Origin: Polytrichum commune
Taxonomy: Eukaryota > Streptophyta > Polytrichopsida > Polytrichales > Polytrichaceae
Direction of reading: 5' to 3'
Length of the DNA stretch: 64,000 nt
Assembly (NCBI GenBank): GCA_950295325.1
Contig: OX485806.1
Location: 39,988,001 to 40,052,000 of the forward strand
Shown here: positions 1 to 11,490 of the stretch, piece after piece
How the letters are laid out: every line of letters starts with the position of its first letter
How positions within the stretch are numbered: the stretch's first letter is position 1
Made by a program: the position numbers and the translations under genes
The notes under the pieces: model-generated
The model's input: the letters and a program-made list of their open reading frames with translations, nothing else
Told to the model about the DNA's origin: nothing
The model's database searches: none

Positions 1-290
1 TGGTTCAACTAAGTATATGAGTAGATTTTCCCTCGCGTGAGGGGAGCCTCATAATTAGAGGAAGGGGCATCCTTAAGCCCCTTTTTTTTTTGCTTTCTTT
101 GATAATTAAATGTGGTTTAGGTTAAATTGGAAGATACACTCGAATGGCCCTTAGGTTCACATGGTGTGGGTCCATTCTATTTGAGATGGTGTTGATTTAG
201 AGGTAAGGTGAATGCACCCATTATTAGCACAAGTCTTTGCAATCCCAAATCGTAAAGTAAGGTAGGAAAATGGAAAGCGGTGAATGACCA

Positions 291-824
291 CTACATTATT
301 TATGGTATTTAGTGTCACGTACATTATTTGCGAAGGACCTAAACTAGATGTCTAGAGGTCTCAAAAGATCACGCCTGTTGTTTGCCAATATGATCTCATT
401 CGTCAACATAAGTAGCTCTTTTAAGGGAAACATTATGACATTTAGAGTAGCACATTTGGGATGTTTTAGATGGTAGTCTTGCGTTTTAGTATGCAAGGCG
501 AAGATATTTTTTAGGGTATTGATGGCAACTATCATGTATTTACATTTCGGTATACAAGAGGAAGATATTTTTGAGCATACTAATCGCAAGTGTCATTGTG
601 TACACTTTAGTAAACTTGCAGACCGTTGTGTGACATAGGCATGCACCTCATAACATTATTGAACATACTCATGCCAAGATATTAGTAAGTGCACTTGAAT
701 GCCAACTGTCATGAGGTGACACTTATGATGAAGTTGTTAATCATCAATGTAACCTAGCATACGCATCAAAATAGGGACAGTGACGCTATTACGCATGTGA
801 CACTAAATACCATAAACAGTGTAC
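291..824. mobile_element. TIR-bounded MITE-like element, copy 1
   Basis: The ends are inverted repeats of about 27 bp. The left end reads ACATTATTTATGGTATTTAG and the right end, reverse-complemented, reads ACACTGTTTATGGTATTTAG. The same terminal motif bounds three more elements at 9.0, 10.7 and 11.3 kb, so this is a dispersed family. The interior has no recognisable transposase, which suggests a non-autonomous DNA element. I could not resolve a target-site duplication, so the superfamily is open; the CACT-like start alone does not prove CACTA. Confidence 0.5.
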
Positions 825-3384
825 TAGTGCACTAGATTAGGACTCATGAGTAGAATGATTCTTGTGTGAATCCAAAATGGTTAATTATAAAATTAGTGAC
901 CCAAAAAGGATGCAATGATAGGCCAAATGTAGTGAATGGCCAGAGAGGTCCCATTTCACACGAGCTGGGATCACTTTTGGGTGCCATTGAGTTGACCATT
1001 CTGTGCAAATTCATATGCAAAGTAGGATATGCTCAAATTAGGAAGACTCTACTGTACAAGTTTGGAGTTTGACTTACTTGCCTCTTTGGAGAAATGCACC
1101 TAATTATTTACAGGGAATACAACTTCAAAACAACTTGCATTCCTCATCATTTCCTCTACTCTATCTCTATAAAATATTGCACAAAGTTCAAGCCACTCTT
1201 TTAGGGAAAATCAACTTATATTCACCATTTTCCATATTTCTACCTTATGCACTGAAATTTGACCTGCAAATCTTGCCTCTTTGTTCATTAAACTAAGAAA
1301 GTTTGCCAAGTGAAGTGTCCAATCTACACATGAAGTAGATTGAGATAAAAGTTTGTAGTCTAGGATGTGTTGTTTTTTTGGTAGGAATTGGTTTGTAGAG
1401 AGAACTGAGAAATTCCAAAATTACGACTGCACTAAATATGTTATTTAAATTGGTGTTCTTTGTTGATTAGTGGTCTTTGTGACTTGTTATTCAACACTAA
1501 GTGTCATGTAACACCCTCTCTAGTGGCCAACTAGTAATTCTAAGATAATTGACGTGGGTTGATGATGCATTGCGGTGCCCACATCAAGTCAATTGTTTGG
1601 TGTTTCATATCTGTTAAGACTTCGGAACAAGGAAACTTGTAACACTTATGTGGTGTTAACACTTTAACAATTATAGCAGGTAGGATAGACAATTTGTAAT
1701 ACTTCCATGAATAACAATTATGCGACTTTGGAATTAAAAGAAGTAAAACTTATATGAATAAAGGATGAAAATACACAAGCATAATGAAAGAGCAAATCTA
1801 AAGTAGTTCTATGATATTCTTGTGCATGCCAATACCTTATTTCCTTTTCAAGCGCTGAGTTGCTATGGATGAGAGGTGCAACATCAACATGTTTTTCTCC
1901 AGAAATTTTTTCAAGGTCGATAATGCCCTCTTAGCATCCTTGAATCCTACTCTATCTACCACCACATCAATACCGTGATCAGTATAAGGCCAACAGGCTC
2001 GAAGTCACGCTGGTATGAAAATACGGGCGTTATTTTTTCTTTTCTTTTCTACCACCACATCACCAATTGTACACTATCAACTGCTTCATCTATTTCATTA
2101 AGTACACCTATAATTTCCTCCTTAATAGGTATGAACGGACTATTTAGGTCAAAGTCTAGTTCATAATTGATGAACTCGTGTGAATTCATAGTGGATCCAA
2201 TTTCATTGTCTACAAAAGTCAAATACATGATGAACCTAATTCGATTTCATCCAAGTCATAAAATTTCATAGCCTCACTTTCATCCAAACTAACACATATC
2301 AAGGTGAATTCATAAAAGAGAGGAGCATAATTTTTATATATTGTTTGAACATTTAACAATTAACACTTACTAGTCTAGTTTTGAGATTTTTTTTTTGAAA
2401 AAAAAAATCTTTTTTGGGTGGAGAACGCAATTTCACTTAACACATAGGCAATTTTAACATTTATCAGGGTAACACATCATGGGTGGACTGTAGTATTGAT
2501 CATGTGGTAGCTTCATCCTCGGCATTTCAAATGCAATGTTGAGAGAAACATTACATGAAATTATAGTAATGAGGTGTGATTCATGTGAAATCTATGCATC
2601 AACTCATGTAGTTGTTTTTTCTCATGAATTATTCATACCACTCAAAGTGTTAAGTGGTTGTCTTGCATTCAAACTATGAAAAATGTTCATTTGGTTGTCC
2701 ACTATAGAAACCCTAATTAGGACACAATAGTTTCTATTCAGGGAATTTCAAAATGGAAAATGAATCCAAAAAACTAACCTCATATGACATCATCTATTTG
2801 AGATCTATTTGTTGGCGGATGAAATTCTGAAGCAAATCGATTCCTCATCCACCGTTCCCAAAATTTCTCACATGAATGAAGACCCCCCATGTACTTTTAA
2901 GAGTTTTAAGACATGAAAACTTGATATGATGTGGTTTCATTTGGACAAAAAGTGAAAAATGAAAATCCATTTGCTATGAAAGAGCAACTACCACCATTTA
3001 TTTTTCAATTAGTGCAAGTTACCATTTGAAGTTAGGCAATCTTGATTTCCCTCTTTTAGAAGGAGGATGCAAAAAACTTAGCAACAAGAATTTCTATTGT
3101 GTTCTAAAAAGTTCATAGTATTTCTTTGTTGTATAATTGTAAAAACTGTACTAATATAGGTTCATTCCACTCCAAATATATTCATTATACATATGTGTTA
3201 TGGTTATGTTAGTGTCGCTTCCTACTTGGTGGAGGTTTAGTGGAGGCCACACTACTTGACCCTCGTTAGTCAAGGGGGGCAATAGCTGGGCCTGTAGTTG
3301 AATTTTGGACCAAAAATGCGATAAAATCAATTGTGAATAAGCATAATTTTATTCAGCCTAAACATGGAAATGTGACTATTCCGG
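825..3384. other. Gene-free AT-rich stretch
   Basis: The only open frames are short, with no recognisable protein. A weak imperfect hairpin lies near 1548-1600. I see no RNA gene and no complete mobile element. Confidence 0.4.
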
Positions 3385-3401
3385 AAATGTATGAGGACTT
3401 T

Positions 3402-3580
3402 TTTTTTTGAGACAGAAGGCTGACATGCCAGCGTCAAAGCACATGAGGCAGTTCACCACCTGGCAAGTTTTCTGTCAAGTAGAGAGGAGATTTCACAGCC
3501 GGGATTTGAACTGCCAACCTCTTCCTTGAGATTTGGGTATCTCTCCACCATCACCCGGTAGTTTAAGGTCATCTCGGACC
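3402..3580 (-). mobile_element. tRNA-derived SINE with perfect target-site duplication
   Basis: On the minus strand a tRNA-like head contains a B-box-like stretch (AGTTCAAATCCCGGC near 3500) with an A-box-like TGGTGGAGAG about 40 nt before it. It is followed by an unrelated body and a terminal run of A residues, seen as T's at 3402-3408. The element is flanked by identical 17-bp direct repeats, AAATGTATGAGGACTTT, at 3385-3401 and 3581-3597. The repeats, poly-A tail and internal Pol III promoter are the standard signature of a SINE inserted by LINE machinery. The perfect duplication suggests a fairly recent insertion. The parental tRNA is not identified. Confidence 0.82.
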
Positions 3581-3597
3581 AAATGTATGAGGACTTT

Positions 3598-6500
3598 GTG
3601 CCTGCATAATTTTATGAATGAGGCTCACATTACATTCTTCAGCTCATTGATTGTGGTTTACCAGGGTCCACTGCCAAGTGCACAAATTCGTGTCTCAAGA
3701 GAAAAATGGTTGTTTAATTGCAAGTTTTCAGTCTGAATTTACTGAATTGCATGGCTAAAATTAATCAGGCATCCTAATTTAATAGCCTTTTAAAAGCCAC
3801 TTGGTAACCATTTTACAATCATTGTCGCGTCAACTCGCCAGTGTCGCCCAGGCCCTAGGCTAGACCACATCTTCATTCAGCTAGGCCCCGCCCCTCCCAT
3901 GCTTCCTTCATTGCATGGTCTTCCTGCCTGCACTTGCGTGGGAACACTTCCTCATTGAGAACCAATGTGACAATACCCAGTGACAGTGGCTTACTCACAC
4001 TTCCATGTGAAAAGTGTTATTGATACTTTGATATATTTAAGGAAGCGATCACTTTTTATGCTCTAAAAACATATTATGCAAAATGCACAAGATTCATGTT
4101 GAATCTGAATTTAAAAAAAAAAAACAAATGCTCTATTTAGGTAGCAAACATTGAGTCTAGGCTGAACAATGTTAGGAGGTGCAAGCCTAAAGTGGAGAGT
4201 AAGATTTGACTTACACAACTTTTCATAATAAACATTAAATGTTGTGAGGCCTAAACCTCCACCCTTATGCGTCGTAGTCCGGGTGGAGGCCCAGGGCCCA
4301 CATGAATTTTACTAACCCACTTCGACCTTAATTCATTTAAGCACAACCTTTTTATTTATTTTCTTGGTATTCAAAAAGAACAAGTGATCATGAGCATCTA
4401 ATGATGCCCCCAACCTTCACAAGTGTTGATAAACACCATGCCGGCCTTGCGGCATTAACCCCACTAATAACTTACCCTTCCAACCCAAGTACAACCCTAC
4501 GACCTAACCTATCCACCCACTGTCCCCCTAAGTTACCCTTCTACAGCAACCGACTTCCTTGCACCCTATGGCTCCCTGGCCCGACTTCGACTTGCCCTCA
4601 CTGCTCAGTCCACTTGGCTACCTCGAAGAGTGTTCATGGCCAGTCTGCCCAGAGCTTCCCAGCCGCAGCCTCTCCTAATGTCACACCCCGCTTGGCTCCT
4701 TTGACTACAGTCTAGCTGCCCTCAGCTTCCTCCTGATCCTTGGTGTCTGTTAGGCACCCTGCGGCAGAAGTCATGTGCACCTTTCCCTCCCTAACCAAGA
4801 TTGCAGCCTAAAATCCAACAATCCAGCGTCTTAAACCCAGAAAAAATCTTCCCCTCCCTCAATCGAACAATCACACCTTGTTGAGTTCAGACTAAGCAAC
4901 AATTTTGGCACTCAAATTTGATTCTTCCCCAGTTGGTTGTGCATTCACTCCTTTTGCTTTTAGAACATCCGAGTCTCCAACATTCTTTGCTCCGCTTGTC
5001 CACCACCCAACTTCCGACTGTAGCCAGTCTGTTGTTTTCTTGCCTCCGCTTAACACCTTCCTTCAATTTCCAATTCATAGATCTGCCACCCTAAGCAGTT
5101 GTGCACACCCACTGACCCTTACTCGCCTTTCGCCCACATTGCGAATCTGAATCGCTCCCTTGTTAATATGAGTGAACCTCCTTCTCAGCTCAACCTACCT
5201 ACTTGCTTCCAACTGCCGAAAAAAACCTCGGCACATCCAGCTCCTCGGCCAAAAGAACTTCAGATCACAGGGAGGCGCACCTTCGGATCCAGGCGCCCCG
5301 ATGTTGGATGCGGCCCTCTTCCCCAAGATCCCAGAGAGAGATGATAGCAGAAGCCAAGTGATCCCGAGACCCCCTCCCAGCCACAGTTGCAGAAATCCAG
5401 CACCTCAACGACAATGAGGCCCCCCCCCCTTCCTAAAACAAACATTGAATTAAGCCTAAACGGTTAAAACCATTAGCATGAAGGCACTTGAGCTTGGCAT
5501 TAATCAAACCTAAATCAACTATTTTAATTCATTTTCCTTTGCCTCAATTAATAACCTTCGATTGACATCTTAACTCAGCAAAGGTCTAAATTCTAACCAC
5601 CAGTCCAATCAATCTCTCGGCTAACTCAACCATTTCTAATTCTAATGTTATGGTCTTTTTAAAGTTTAAATTGACTTGTGGGCACGAGAACGGGCTCACA
5701 AATACTCATTATGCAAGTCTATGAAAGTGTTACTTTGACAATACTATAGCCCCAAAATTCCATAAAGGCGTTATAATCCAAATGAGAAATTTTGGAAGGG
5801 TGGTTGAGGATGTAAACGAGATCATTTTTGCTCAAAATTTGTGTGCCAATAGGTGGCATACGTATCTACTTGTGACCAAAACATGAAACAAAATTATAAA
5901 GCATCCAAGAGATCCAATTCGGGCCTCTACACACACATATACGAGTATTTGAAAATGACATATTTTCATATTTAGTTAAATCAAGTAAAAAATGGTTGTA
6001 TCTCAACTTAACGTGTTCTTTAAATGCATGTTCCAAATTGGATAAACAACTTATTGTCATTAAAGAGTTGAATTTCTAACACACAATGTGGGTGCCTTTG
6101 AATGCAAATACATACTTCAAATTTTCATCAACAATGTCATGTAAGATTATACTATTCATTTTCATTTTTGGATATATGATAACACATTTGTTTCAAACGA
6201 TTGGGCCAAGACTTGATGAGGCTCGTAGAAATTGTGTACCATATATGCGGTATATAGGTGGCCATTCAAGGGTTGAGTGACGTCCATTCAACCCTTCACC
6301 AATTTGGCGTGAATCCCGTTGTATCATGGCCATTGGCGACTAGTCAAGTTAGGGGGTGGACTAACTTAGTGGACTTACACCATTGAGCACAAAAAGCAAA
6401 GCGCAGCTCTCAAAAGTGCACGGAAACCGGGCCCTCCAAGTTGGTTGGCTCACTATCCAAATTGATTGGGAACGGAGGAGAGGGGGGGGGGGGTTGGTTT

Positions 6501-6899
6501 TATTGGAGGAATGCAATAGGTCCTCAAGGACGGCGTAGGCCGTCCTTGGGGCCTTCACCCCAAGACTATGACACAAAATTAGTTCATTGTAGTTGGCCCT
6601 GCTTGAATGTTTACAAGGTCACTTTGGCTGTTGAATCGGTTTAGGAATTGTCTAATCCGGATAATATTTGTAAGACACGTGTATTTGTCATATAATTTTG
6701 GAGGTCAAAGTGAAGATTTTTTTGGTTTTTTTTTGCACAAAATAAAACATATTCATTCTAGATGTAAAATTACAACCAGTCGAAACGGACCACATATGCA
6801 ACAACACCAAGTGATAGTATTCTTGACGGGACAAGTCTTCCAAGTACCCACCTTACTATTGTGGTAAGAAATAATTTGCTTGGCACACCATGTGGAACC
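3598..6899. other. Gene-free stretch with a GC-richer patch at 4.4-5.45 kb
   Basis: About 4390-5450 is clearly more GC- and CpG-rich than its surroundings and pyrimidine-rich on the plus strand, ending in a run of C's. Overlapping short frames occur on both strands but none resembles a known protein. A hairpin pairs ACCTCCACCC with GGGTGGAGG near 4254-4288. The patch could be an old retroelement 5' region or a decayed gene. The rest is featureless AT-rich DNA. Confidence 0.35.
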
Positions 6900-7640
6900 A
6901 AATCCCCTCAAAAGATTCTCTTTAGCCACACCCGGAGCCTTATCTTACTCTAGAGCTCACGCCCAAGCAAGTCCACCATAATCAAAGAAAGAATCCAAGA
7001 GGACGTGTTGAGCCTTTTGAATTGACCAATTAGTATCATTGAAACACAAAGTAATTCCGAAGTTTTCAAATAATGCATTGAGCACTACTTCTAAAATTAA
7101 ACTAGATCATGTGAAACTTCCTTAGCTCCTTGCACATTTTCTTTGTCAAGAAAGAAAGAAAAAAAAAACCATTGCACAATAGAGGAAAGACCACCTTGGA
7201 CCGAGAGTCATCCGATGAGCAAAGAGTTCCAAATAATATTTGTCGCATATCTCAACACACGTTGCAGCAAAGGCCATTAAAAGAAAAATGATGCATTTTT
7301 TACTCAACAAGAAGCATACCACAATGAGGACAAGCAATATCAACTTTTAGAGAGATTTGGCCTCTTTACACATTAACTCCTATTATTTTGTGGACCATTA
7401 ACCAAAGGAAAACCACCTAACTTTGGCTCTTAGGTTTGTGCCCAACTGTGCTCCACTTGGCACCACATTGGCAGTGATCACATTCTTCCATTTCTATGAA
7501 ATCAAGACGGAGAGACCCCTTGCAAATGTTGAGCCAGGGGCGACCAAATCTAGCCGAATAGTCAACTAATGGAGTATTTTCCGGCCACCACCATCTAGCT
7601 GGATCAAAATACATCATGACAGGTCACAAAAATACATCGA
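6900..7640 (-). pseudogene. Decayed LINE reverse-transcriptase C-terminal (zinc-finger) fragment, tentative
   Basis: In broken minus-strand frames I see a pattern like the zinc-binding tail of plant L1-type reverse transcriptases: a W/L-rich run, then CPHCG, an H-H pair and a later cysteine, with hydrophobic residues between. Several stops and at least one frameshift interrupt it, so it cannot be functional. No RT catalytic block is visible nearby, so only the 3' part would remain. The assignment rests on spacing and composition only. Confidence 0.33.
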
Positions 7641-9015
7641 TGCTTACCTTTTACAATTTCTAAAAGCCCTGTCCTATAGATGATTCGGTGGTGCAAGAGG
7701 GTTGGACGATTAACCCTTAAACGCTTTTAGCATGTTCATATTAGATCTAAATTCTCTCTTTATATTGAATGATATGAAATATTCTTCGAACTCTTTACAA
7801 AATACTTTGTGTCTAGGTGTCAAGAAGAAGAAGACCACAAGAGAACAAGCTTTCACCATCAACCAAAAAATCACATCAAAATGTACATTCACATTGTATG
7901 ATTGTAAAGTACCATATGTATGGGAGGCTCAAACATCTAGAAGTTGCACATTTGAAGGGACAAAAGAGTTTGGGACAGAGAGAGCGCCTCTGAATTGGTG
8001 ATAGTGAGGATGTTTGGGTGCCTACTTTATTAAAACTCTCCTTTAAATTGTTTAGAGGTGTATGTAATGGAAACATGTGGTCTTGCTCTAACCCTCCTAT
8101 ACCTCAGGTGTGAGGATAAGTACCTTGACCTAACCCCACTTGCTAAACATAGAATGACTCACTCACTCACTCACTCACATGGACGTGGACTTTGTCCCCT
8201 TCTAACTTGTAGGCCAAGATGTCAATACCGGTGTCTCTCTTTATGAAGGTGTGGTACACCTTAGATTATTGGTTCCGTCAATTGCTCTCGACCATTATGT
8301 TCTTGACATCAACCACCAAGTTGGGTAGTGGTCAATTTACAAACATTGTTGTACATCCTAAGGTAAATATGTTAATAACCAACAACGTGCCTAAAACCAA
8401 CACCATGTATCAAAGTCATACATTTGATCCCATAATTGTGTGATTGACGCACAAATTATTTGGATTTAGATTAATTGACAGTTTAGATTGCTACAAATGT
8501 ATCATTATTTGTAGTAAAGTGTTCTATTATGCGTTTATGTAAAATATGGGTGCACATAATTCATCAACGATTTGTGCATTGCAAAAATTCTTGGACATAT
8601 TTGATCCCAATGATGTGCAAAATGTGGACTTAGTAATATATAGTAATATATAGTAATATATATATATATAAACATTAAATGTAAATCCAAACACTAAATA
8701 TCAACTATGGTAATATGTGGAAGTTACAAGTTTGAGTATAGTGTTAGTAAGGATATGAAATCCATGCTTCACAGGAAGGGAGGTGGCAGTAGGGAAGGTA
8801 GCAACACATTTATGTCTAACACTAATTATCAAGGAACTAAAAATTTGTTGAGCAGGGTAGGGTGAAAACAACATTAGATATAATCAAACATTAAATCTCC
8901 TTTTTAGTGTAGTATTAATGGAAATTTTGAAAATAAGAAGCTAAACAAAAGAGTAGGATGAAATGTTGGAAGCAATAAAAAGTATTTTAATGTATAGGAT
9001 TTATGTGTTATGCAA
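7641..9015. other. Gene-free stretch with short simple repeats
   Basis: It contains a short TCAC-type repeat (about 8157-8180) and TAGTAATA/TA repeats (about 8635-8670). No gene, RNA or complete transposon is recognised. Confidence 0.4.
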
Positions 9016-9405
9016 CTACACTATATATTGTATTTAGTGTCGTATGGTATTTTATGTCATCGCTGTAACTTTTCTATCGATTCTAATGGAAAAAGTTTTC
9101 CATGTATTGTCACCCCAACTTACATTTAGTTCATCCAGATGCCAACTATTGGGTATAAAGATTGGTATACCCTATACCCTAACAAATTATGTAACGAAGT
9201 ATTGTCATGGTTGATCAAAATTTGGATGAAAATCCACTTAGTAAAGTGACGGTGTTTTGCAATATTGTAAATCTACAATGTTTACAAGGAATGAGAAATA
9301 ATGTTAGGCTTACATGTAGTGTTAGTCACACTACACAAGGGATTTGCAATTAGTATTGAGTAAGACAAATGGTATTGGTGGCACTAAATACTATATTTAG
9401 TGTAG
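9016..9405. mobile_element. TIR-bounded MITE-like element, copy 2
   Basis: It starts CTACACTATATATTG and ends ATATTTAGTGTAG, so the ends are inverted repeats matching those of the copy at 0.3 kb. Its interior is homologous, in inverted orientation, to the element at 10680-11054; both carry matching segments around 'TTCATCCAAATTT', 'CCATGACAATA' and 'CCATTTGTCTT'. No coding capacity is visible. Confidence 0.6.
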
Positions 9406-10119
9406 CTCTTAGAATGTGTTACATCAAGGATTTTTCAAAAAAATTTAAAAAAGTTTAAAATGTAATTTCTTATTGCTTGCACTTGTCGTAGTTCTAAATG
9501 ATTAATCCAAATAATTATGAGCCTTTCTTTGCAAAGGTTAAACTAAAACCGGGAAAGACACAGTGTGAACCCTGCTCTTTTTTTAATCGTTCTTTTCATA
9601 TTAAGCCGTAGAGTTATGGAACTACTCTATAGAGTTTCTTATGAGTTGCAATATTATTGGTACCAAATTTTCTTTTCTTTTCCTTTCCCGAGACTATTAA
9701 AGATAGAATTCCAAGAGATGAGATGTGAGTAAGTTTTGTTTCAAACGGGGTATGAACATGGTACATGACAACAAAGGGATATTTTTTTGGTTTTCTACAA
9801 AAATATATAGGTCCAAAAATGGATTGTCGTAATATTTTCAACTGCTATCATCCATCCCAATCTAATAATGTTCAATGATTGTGCTTCACCCAAGTTTATT
9901 AAGCTAAATATGGTTAGACAATCATCCATAAGGCATAATTCTAGCAACTTAAATGACATATTCATGGCTCCACCCAACCTGGTCACTTAGTTGAATAAAG
10001 TTATGGTCGGTGGAATATGTATATTCCATAAACTCTAGAGTGCAGAAGTTTTCAAATGCTTGGTGCTCTCTTTCTGGGAGCTTTTCAACAGAACAAACAT
10101 AAGATGCCCATCATGCCTA

Positions 10120-10278
10120 GCATAACATTATTCAGATTCATAACAACGTTCTGTGGGACGGACAGTATTCCACATTATATTTCCCACATTCAGACTGAAT
10201 GTGGGAAATATCTATGAATATTCTAAGGAATATTGTCAGTCCCACATAACATTGTTATGGATCTGAATAATGATATGA
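10120..10278. repeat. Foldback element (159 bp, two ~75-80-bp arms)
   Basis: The left arm (10120-10193) and right arm (10194-10278) are reverse complements over almost their whole length, meeting at CCCACATTCAG/CTGAATGTGGG with almost no loop. Only scattered mismatches and small indels occur. It may be a foldback MITE or an inverted duplication. A transcript would form a long hairpin, so a small-RNA precursor is possible. It lies between two inverted copies of the TIR family. Confidence 0.8.
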
Positions 10279-10679
10279 GAGTGACCTAATGTATATGATG
10301 AAACATCCAAAAAGATTAGAAAATCCATAAAAGGGTCAATGCACTCGGATTCATCAAATTTTGACATTGCACGATTTAGACATGATTTAAGAAAGTCAAG
10401 ATTCCTTTGCAACCCACCCTATTACGTAGGCCCCTTTTTGGTCATAAATATAAGTAGAAATTTGTGCCGTTGACATATTGGAATATCATTCCTAGGGAAG
10501 TGAAGAGTTATTCACAAGGAGAAAAGAACATGGAACTTCTTGTTGTTTGATCTTTGTGAATGTGACACCATTGTAAACATACTATCGTAGATTGAATATG
10601 GGAATCTATATGAATGAGTACTTTCCATATGCATTGTATGTTAATAGATGTAGATAACCTACCTCATAGTGGCAAAGAA

Positions 10680-11054
10680 CTACACTAAATATTGTATATA
10701 GTGTCACCAATTCTATTTGTCTTGCTCAACACTAATTGTAAACTGCCCATGTAGTATCACTCGCACTAAATGTAAATCTAGCATTAAATGTCATCCCTTG
10801 TAGAAGTATTTCGGCATTACAATGTTGTAATTACTGTGACTTACTAAGTGATGTTTCATCCAAATTTCAATCATCCATGACAATATTTTATTACCAAAAA
10901 GTGAGGGTGCGGAATATGCCAAACTTGGTTTCAATAGTTGGTATTTGGGTTGACAATGTTAATGAACTTATTCATAAGAAGTGCCCATTAGAAAAGCTAC
11001 CATAGTGACATAAAATATCAAATTTTGTAGCACTAATTACGATATTTAGTGTGG
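10680..11054. mobile_element. TIR-bounded MITE-like element, copy 3 (inverted relative to copy 2)
   Basis: It starts CTACACTAAATATTG and ends GATATTTAGTGTGG. The interior aligns with the reverse complement of 9016-9405 over nearly full length with moderate divergence, so the two are separate insertions of one family. Non-coding. Confidence 0.6.
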
Positions 11055-11296
11055 TCTTCCAGGAAGGCATTTATCCAGTGGTATATTGTTCATACTTTCC
11101 GCTGCATTTATTAGAACTGTTATCTTCTCAGTGTTGTTAATTGTAACATGCTTTTGAAGCGTGGGTTGCTATAGGCAACCTCATAATTCATGGTTTGGGC
11201 TCGCACACACACACGTTGTAAATAAAGGGCTTGAGAAATAAATGCCCAGTGGATTGTTAGATGTGAACTTCAACTAAGAAAATTGAAGGCACTGTG

Positions 11297-11490
11297 CTAC
11301 ACTAAATATTGTATTCAGTGTCATGTTACTAATTGGAGTTACACAATGCTATATTTTTTTACTATTGATGTTCTATAATGTCCAAACAATCAATTTGACC
11401 TTTGTTGGCAGGAAAACGAGATATACATTGAATAGATATAGCATTGCATAATTCCGATTAGGAAGTGACTAAATACAACATTTTGTGTAG
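11297..11490. mobile_element. TIR-bounded MITE-like element, short copy 4
   Basis: The ends are CTACACTAAATATTGTATT and, on the opposite strand, CTACACAAAATGTTGTATT, an inverted repeat of about 25 bp. At 194 bp it is about half the length of copies 2 and 3, so it is an internally deleted or distinct subfamily member. Non-coding. Confidence 0.55.

Noticed and set aside
34-95. Stem-loop GGGGC...GCCCC followed by ten T's, shaped like a bacterial intrinsic terminator
   Set aside because: The sequence is eukaryotic nuclear DNA; no gene ends here and T-runs are common in the window.
4401-5445. Several overlapping 60-104-codon frames in the GC-richer patch
   Set aside because: Frames occur on both strands with no recognisable domain or splice pattern; GC content alone explains them.
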